A stretch of 64,000 nt of DNA from Nostoc sp. UHCC 0702 (GTDB lineage Bacteria > Cyanobacteriota > Cyanobacteriia > Cyanobacteriales > Nostocaceae), in assembly GCA_017164015.1 (NCBI GenBank), contig CP071065.1, positions 6,849,501-6,913,500 of the forward strand, read 5' to 3'. Each line of letters starts with the position of its first letter. Positions within the stretch are counted from its first letter, which is position 1. Both the position numbers and the translations under genes were made by a program. The notes beneath the pieces were generated by a model, which saw nothing but the letters and a program-made list of their open reading frames with translations, made no database searches and was not told the DNA's origin. Of the stretch, positions 59,635 through 64,000 are shown one piece after another.

Positions 59635-60468
59635 ATGAGGTATCGCGCTTTAATTGTTGCATTCTTGGCTTTGTGCCTGGGGTTAGTGACTGCTTGTAGT
59701 GATGGCCCTTCTACTAGTAGCAGGGATGTACTCACTTACGAACAAATTCGAGGTACAGGCTTAGCTAACAAATGCCCCCAACTGGCAGAAACCAGGCGTG
59801 GTTCTATTCCCCTTGACGCTAGCCAGTCCTACGCCATCAAAGAACTCTGCTTGGAACCAACCAATTTCTTTGTGAAAGAAGAACCTACTAATAAACGGCA
59901 AACAGCAGAATTCGTGGCTGGCAAACTGTTAACTAGGTATACTTCCACTATTGACCAAGTTCAAGGTGATCTGAAAATCAACCCTGATAATAGTCTGACC
60001 TTTGTAGAAACAGATGGTCTTGACTTCCAAGCTATCACCGTGCAACTTCCTGGTGGTGAGCGAGTACCTTTCCTTTTCACCATTAAAAACTTGGTTGCTC
60101 AAAGCCAATCTGGTTCGACCAGTATCAACACCTCCACAGACTTTGAAGGTTCTTTTAAAGTGCCTTCCTATCGTGGTGCTGCTTTCCTAGATCCTAAAGG
60201 CCGCGGTGTCGTCTCTGGTTACGATAATGCTGTAGCTCTACCTGCTCAAGCAGATGATGAAGAATTGACCCGTGCTAATGTCAAGCGTACTGAAATTCTC
60301 CAAGGCAAGATTTCTTTGCAAGTAGCCAAAATAGATAGCGCTAGTGGTGAAATTGCTGGGACTTTTATCAGTGAACAGCCATCTGATACCGATTTAGGTG
60401 CAGGCGAACCTAAGGAAGTCAAGATTCAAGGTTTGTTTTACGCTCGGGTTGAACCAAATCGTGGCTAA
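59635..60468 (+). CDS. psbO: photosystem II manganese-stabilising protein PsbO
   Basis: 277 residues from the ATG at 59635 with GAGG 7 bp upstream. A TTG six codons earlier is in frame. After the signal (MRYRALIVAFLALCLGLVTAC) come the family motifs LTYEQIRGTGLANKCPQL (first Cys of the PsbO disulphide), IKELCLEPTNFFVKEE (second Cys), GDLKINPDNSLTFVE, DFEGSFKVPSYRGAAFLDPK and GRGVVSGYDNAVALPA. It shields the manganese cluster on the lumen side of photosystem II. The signal ends VTAC, a lipobox-like site. A strong terminator follows. Confidence 0.97.
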   Translation: MRYRALIVAFLALCLGLVTACSDGPSTSSRDVLTYEQIRGTGLANKCPQLAETRRGSIPLDASQSYAIKELCLEPTNFFVKEEPTNKRQTAEFVAGKLLTRYTSTIDQVQGDLKINPDNSLTFVETDGLDFQAITVQLPGGERVPFLFTIKNLVAQSQSGSTSINTSTDFEGSFKVPSYRGAAFLDPKGRGVVSGYDNAVALPAQADDEELTRANVKRTEILQGKISLQVAKIDSASGEIAGTFISEQPSDTDLGAGEPKEVKIQGLFYARVEPNRG

Positions 60469-60549
60469 ATTCTCTTGAGTACAGCAACTTGCTACTACTC
60501 AGGAATAAAATTGTATACCCATCAGGCTTCATCGCCAAAGTTAATCCGT

Positions 60550-60645
60550 TTGCCCCCTTTTTTGGGGGCAAGAAACTGTAACTGAAAATTAGACCAAGAT
60601 GGCAATAGACTGAATGACAACAAAGGGCTTCTCGCCCTTTTTTTA
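60550..60645 (+). terminator. tandem hairpins after psbO
   Basis: TTGCCCCC/GGGGGCAA (60550-60571) with a T6 loop, then AAAGGGC-TTCTC-GCCCTTT (60622-60640) followed by TTTTA. The second is a standard rho-independent terminator, with GGCAATA/TATTGCC as an outer stem. Confidence 0.8.
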
Positions 60646-61235
60646 TTGCCTCTACAATTAGCCCGTACCTCACTCATATGAAAACTCCTATATGTTAAAA
60701 ATTGGGAATATTGACAATAAGTAAGACAATATAAAGAAAAGTAAATATTTTTAATAGCTATTAGTTGTAGTCACTACTCTTTATCTCTTCAATGGCAACC
60801 TTAATAGTTATGCTAATTTGCGTTTAGTTACTTAGTTATTTTAAAGATCCATAAATATTCTGTACTAAGTCCAGTATCTTTACGGAGAAACTAACTCTTG
60901 ATGCTTCATAAAATTTTTGAGAAGCAAACTTTATGATTTATTAATCAAATTAAGTACAATCTCGGTTTGAAATTTAATAAATAATTTTATATTTTGTTTC
61001 TATGCAGCTTTCAAAAGCTACAAACAATACCAAATTTAAATAACAAACCAAATTCCCATGTTGCTTATTTAGATTTGACTCGGTTATCAGCCTATTAGAA
61101 CTTTGCATCCAATAGATTATTACCCCTAGATTTGCATAGGGCTTATAGCATGATATTTGCTTTAATATCACGCCATATTAACTAGGTTTAAAAGCGAAAA
61201 ATTTACTTGATTATTTGCTAAATAAATGCGCTGCT
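60646..61235. other. AT-rich spacer upstream of sigF
   Basis: No gene or RNA recognised. The DNA is strongly AT-rich and must hold the sigF promoter. No clear box pair. Confidence 0.4.
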
Positions 61236-62012
61236 ATGCCTACCACAACAACCAATGAACTGAAGCATGAAATTTGGCAGTTGTTGCGAGAATATCAGCA
61301 ATCTCGCTCAGAAACTGTTCGGAATCAACTAGTAAAACTCAATTTTGGACTAGTGAGAAAAGAAGCTCACTATTGGATGAATCAATGCCGTGAAAGCTAT
61401 GATGATTTGCTCCAGGTTGGTTGTTTGGGTTTAATTCGTGCTATTGAAAGATTTGAAATTTCTAAAGGACATGCTTTTAGTTCTTTTGCCATGCCCTACA
61501 TCCGTGGTGAAATTCAACACTACCTCCGAGATAAAGGTGTGACGGTAAGAATTCCCCGCCGCTATTTAGCACTACAACAGCAAGCAATAGGGGTTTCACG
61601 TTCTTTGCGTGCAAAATACAATCGCCAGCCTACTGACTCGGAATTAGCAACAGCACTGGCAATTACGACAGACGAATGGCAAGAAATCAAATTAGCATGG
61701 ATCAATCGCGCTCCTTTAAGCTTAGATGTCCCTGTTCAGGATGGTGAAGAGGGGGCTACCAGCTTAGGAGAATTGGTTCCAGATCCCCATTACCGCAGTT
61801 TTCAATTAGCCCAAGAAGACCAAATTCGTCTACAGCAAGCATTGATTCAACTAGAAAAGCGAACCCGTGAAGTGTTGGAATGTGTGTTTTTGCAGGATTT
61901 GACACAAAAACAGGTAGCAGAACACTTAGGGATAAGTGTAGTCACAGTTTCCCGCAGAGTCAAGAAAGGATTGGACTTGTTGAAGAATCTCATGGGTGCG
62001 ACGGAGGATTAA
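61236..62012 (+). CDS. sigF: group 3 RNA polymerase sigma factor SigF
   Basis: 258 residues from the ATG at 61236 (MPTTTTNELKHEIWQLLREY). A TTG seven codons upstream is in frame but less likely. Region 2 (YDDLLQVGCLGLIRAIERFE, then GHAFSSFAMPYIRGEIQHYL) and region 4 with its helix-turn-helix (LTQKQVAEHLGISVVTVSRR) are complete; region 1.1 is absent. Length and the RDKGVTVRIPRR motif fit the SigF type (sigma-B/F/G subfamily), known for pilus, motility and stress control in cyanobacteria. The next gene is a PilP-like lipoprotein, which fits a pilus link. Confidence 0.9.
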   Translation: MPTTTTNELKHEIWQLLREYQQSRSETVRNQLVKLNFGLVRKEAHYWMNQCRESYDDLLQVGCLGLIRAIERFEISKGHAFSSFAMPYIRGEIQHYLRDKGVTVRIPRRYLALQQQAIGVSRSLRAKYNRQPTDSELATALAITTDEWQEIKLAWINRAPLSLDVPVQDGEEGATSLGELVPDPHYRSFQLAQEDQIRLQQALIQLEKRTREVLECVFLQDLTQKQVAEHLGISVVTVSRRVKKGLDLLKNLMGATED

Positions 62013-62156
62013 GCACAAATCAGGTTAAACCGCATTTTCTCTGAGGTAGCAGTACTAAAAATAACCCTTGAAATCTAGAAAGTTAGGTTATAAAGGAAAC
62101 AGACTTCGCCCATAACACAAATAAGCAAATTTTCTTATGGCTTTTGAGAACGGCTA

Positions 62157-63038
62157 ATGAGCAGAAAATCAAAAATTGCAGTTGCAACTATTTTAATTTT
62201 GGCGATCGCTGGATGTGCCTCAGAAGAAACACCACAAGCTACCAATCCTGTCCCGCCTCCACCAGCAGTAACAAACTTGCCACGAAAGGCTCAATCGTTA
62301 GTAGCAAAGCCACCATCAAAGACTCAATCATTTAATGATCCTTTGGTAGCTAACGGCAAGAAGGCTCCCACAGGTAGCTCTGCAAATGCTAACTTAATTC
62401 AACAAACCAATCCCACAGAACGGGCAATTCTGGTGACAAAAGGTCGCACTGACCCGTTTGCCCAAATTGTCGGGCAGATAGTTCCTCAAATGCCCACAAA
62501 TACAACTGTCAAACAAGTGCCGAAGTTGCCTCCCCTACCTACTGTCTTGAAGACGGCACGAAAACTACCAACACGCAATACACGCAATACAGTTGTGGCT
62601 AAAAACACGACGGTAAAAACTCAAAAACCAAAACCAAAACCAAGTCCTGTTTTGGCTCAAGTCTTGCCCAAGGTTTTGCCACAGGTTGTCCCTAATCCTA
62701 CTTTGGTATCGGTACTACCACCACCAGCACAACCTGAAATAGCAAGAGCAGCGTTTGTTAGTGGTGTAGTTCTAATTGGTAAAGAACCCCAAGCTATTAT
62801 CAAAATGCCCAATGAACCGAGTCGCTATGTACAGACAGGACAGCGATTGGCAAATGGTGTGTTGGTTAAACGTATTGAAATGAATGAAGGTTCCAATCCG
62901 GTCGTAATTCTGGAACAATACGGTATTGAAGTTGCCAAAATGGTAGGAGAAGCACCTGGTGGTTCAACACCGTCAGGTACAACTTCTGTATCGGTAACAA
63001 CACCTGCCCCAAGTCCTGTTATTGTCGGAGCTTTATAA
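62157..63038 (+). CDS. proline-rich lipoprotein, PilP-like
   Basis: 293 residues. It has a lipoprotein signal (IAVATILILAIAGC, lipobox LAIAGC, Cys20), then a proline/threonine-rich linker and a C-terminal beta domain (GVVLIGKEPQAIIKMPNEPS, then RYVQTGQRLANGVLVKRIEM). The GRTDPFAQIV box and the VLIGKEPQAI...GQRL pattern resemble PilP-type partners of the pilus secretin. The match is partial. It lies 145 bp after sigF, and a gene follows it by 3 bp, so the three may be transcribed together. Confidence 0.6.
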   Translation: MSRKSKIAVATILILAIAGCASEETPQATNPVPPPPAVTNLPRKAQSLVAKPPSKTQSFNDPLVANGKKAPTGSSANANLIQQTNPTERAILVTKGRTDPFAQIVGQIVPQMPTNTTVKQVPKLPPLPTVLKTARKLPTRNTRNTVVAKNTTVKTQKPKPKPSPVLAQVLPKVLPQVVPNPTLVSVLPPPAQPEIARAAFVSGVVLIGKEPQAIIKMPNEPSRYVQTGQRLANGVLVKRIEMNEGSNPVVILEQYGIEVAKMVGEAPGGSTPSGTTSVSVTTPAPSPVIVGAL

Positions 63039-63040
63039 AG

Positions 63041-63286
63041 ATGGAGACCAAGGAAAAAATTGAATTTGCTGGTTTACCCTTAGCAGTCTATCGAGAGATA
63101 GTGGCTCATTTGCGTCAAGTCGAAGGAGTAACAGCAGATTTGATTCCCCAGTCATCCCAAAAATTTGATTACAATCAAAGCCAAGTTGCTGGCTTGTGGA
63201 TTTCTTTAGCATCAAACTCTAGTTCAGAAAACCGGCAACGCGTTCAGCAAATTTTGGCTTTCTATCAAAATCGCTATGGTGTTTAA
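63041..63286 (+). CDS. small conserved cyanobacterial protein
   Basis: 81 residues (METKEKIEFAGLPLAVYREI, then LRQVEGVTADLIPQSSQKFD), soluble. It begins 2 bp after the stop of the lipoprotein gene, so it is probably co-translated. Known to me only as a conserved small protein. No function can be given. Confidence 0.6.
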   Translation: METKEKIEFAGLPLAVYREIVAHLRQVEGVTADLIPQSSQKFDYNQSQVAGLWISLASNSSSENRQRVQQILAFYQNRYGV

Positions 63287-63519
63287 TGGCTTGAGTTATT
63301 ATCAAGTTTCTAACTATATCGATTTGTGTTGACTAATGACTGATAACTGTCATTAGTCATCAGTCAACAACCTTCTCCTGACCTTGTTTATCCAATTATG
63401 GTAGTATCTGAATCAAAACATTACATTTGGTGATGCAATTACAGATTGCTGAGGTAAACTTGCAAGCAAGGTAATGGAAAATATTACTCAGCTGCTCTTT
63501 GGTCTGGGCATCACTCACA
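63287..63519. repeat. short spacer with GACTGATAACTG repeats
   Basis: 63330-63372 holds an inverted arrangement of TGACTGATAACTGTCATTAG and CATCAGTCAAC. No gene is seen. Confidence 0.5.
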
Positions 63520-64000
63520 ATGGAACAGTGGCAATTTCTGATTCAGAAACAAGGCGATCGCTCTTGGCATGTCCTGGAGTCGCCAAATTTAGAAATTTTG
63601 GAAGGTCGGTATCGAGTTTTGGCTCGTTCTAATCTTCCCTATACAGATGTGGAAGTACGGGTGACTCACTCTTCAACCCAGGAAGTTCCACCAAAGCGGC
63701 GAATTCAAAAGCGATCGCGACGCACTAATTCAGAAGGATTAATGGCGGTAATTCCCTTCACTCTTCTCAAGCCGGGAATTTGGGAGTTACGATGCTCTGG
63801 CGACTTGATGTCGGACATTTTTGGCAAGTCCTGGCAATACAGCGTTCATCTGCAAGTTTTGTCTGTTGAAGCAGATGTGCCCATAGTAGGGAAGTTAAGG
63901 TTAGAGGATAGTGTGGAATCTAACTCACTGGATCACTCTGATTCTATTTTTGATCATAACTTGATATCTGCTGCTGTGACAACAGAACTAGCTATTACAC
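63520..64000 (+). CDS. conserved hypothetical protein, cut by window edge
   Basis: Starts at the ATG 63520 (MEQWQFLIQKQGDRSWHVLE) and is open to the last base (160 codons seen). The visible part is a beta-rich domain (EILEGRYRVLARSNLPYTDV, then MAVIPFTLLKPGIWELRCSG), followed by an acidic stretch (LEDSVESNSLDHSDSIFDHN). I recognise this as the start of a long conserved cyanobacterial protein of unknown role. The end is not visible. Confidence 0.6.
   Translation, partial: MEQWQFLIQKQGDRSWHVLESPNLEILEGRYRVLARSNLPYTDVEVRVTHSSTQEVPPKRRIQKRSRRTNSEGLMAVIPFTLLKPGIWELRCSGDLMSDIFGKSWQYSVHLQVLSVEADVPIVGKLRLEDSVESNSLDHSDSIFDHNLISAAVTTELAIT

Overview
The window looks like chromosome from a filamentous, probably heterocyst-forming cyanobacterium (Nostocales). 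Seen directly: many copies of the HIP1 octamer GCGATCGC, 7-bp tandem repeats in spacers, PsbO, an Ftn2/ZipN division protein, SigF, a PEP-CTERM protein, FtsZ with a long N-terminal extension, and many small proteins of cyanobacterial type. The genus cannot be fixed from this sequence alone.

Layout. 1-20.3 kb: the start of an MCE/MlaD gene and its MlaF-like ATPase, a CrtISO-like oxidoreductase, a tyrosine-rich RTX protein, a DUF3352 protein, an M1 aminopeptidase with HEAT repeats, a NAGPA-type lipoprotein, a DUF4912 protein, a decayed AEC permease, ftn2/zipN, pdhA, an aldose-1-epimerase-like gene and tRNA-Lys(UUU). 20.3-26.8 kb: an accessory island next to the tRNA. It holds a minus-strand operon of unknown, phage-tail-like genes (coiled coil, collagen-like, duplicated domain) with three reading-frame breaks, a gene built partly from copies of one 12-bp motif, a class II tRNA-like cloverleaf with an unusually long acceptor stem, several hairpins and small ORFs. 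26.9-33.4 kb: small conserved genes, an ArsA/Get3-type ATPase with an Hsp20-like tail, and a four-GAF histidine kinase whose GAF1, GAF3 and GAF4 carry Cys-His at the bilin-attachment position. 33.5-37.8 kb: a tnpB-only IS200/IS605-type element with a divergent ribbon-helix-helix-like ORF, an IS630 remnant, and a second RTX-type protein sharing its C-terminal module with the first. 38-49.8 kb: an acetoacetate-decarboxylase-like gene, ssb, a FAD monooxygenase, a MalK-type ATPase, a methyltransferase, an integrase remnant, a PAP2 phosphatase fused to an HMA-like domain, a MITE-like element and hflX. 50-64 kb: a decayed 2OG-Fe(II) oxygenase, a PEP-CTERM protein, grxC-gshB, ftsQ...ftsZ with two unknown genes between them, psbO, sigF, a lipoprotein and two conserved genes, the last cut by the window edge.

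How it fits together: ftn2, ftsQ and ftsZ are divisome parts at two separate places. grxC and gshB form a glutathione redox pair. The MCE gene and its ATPase form a lipid importer. The two RTX proteins are probably exported by a common type I pathway. Mobile-element decay (IS110, IS630, integrase fragments, AEC and 2OG oxygenase remnants) and dispersed repeats fill many spacers. Homology calls come from reading the sequences, since no database search could be run.
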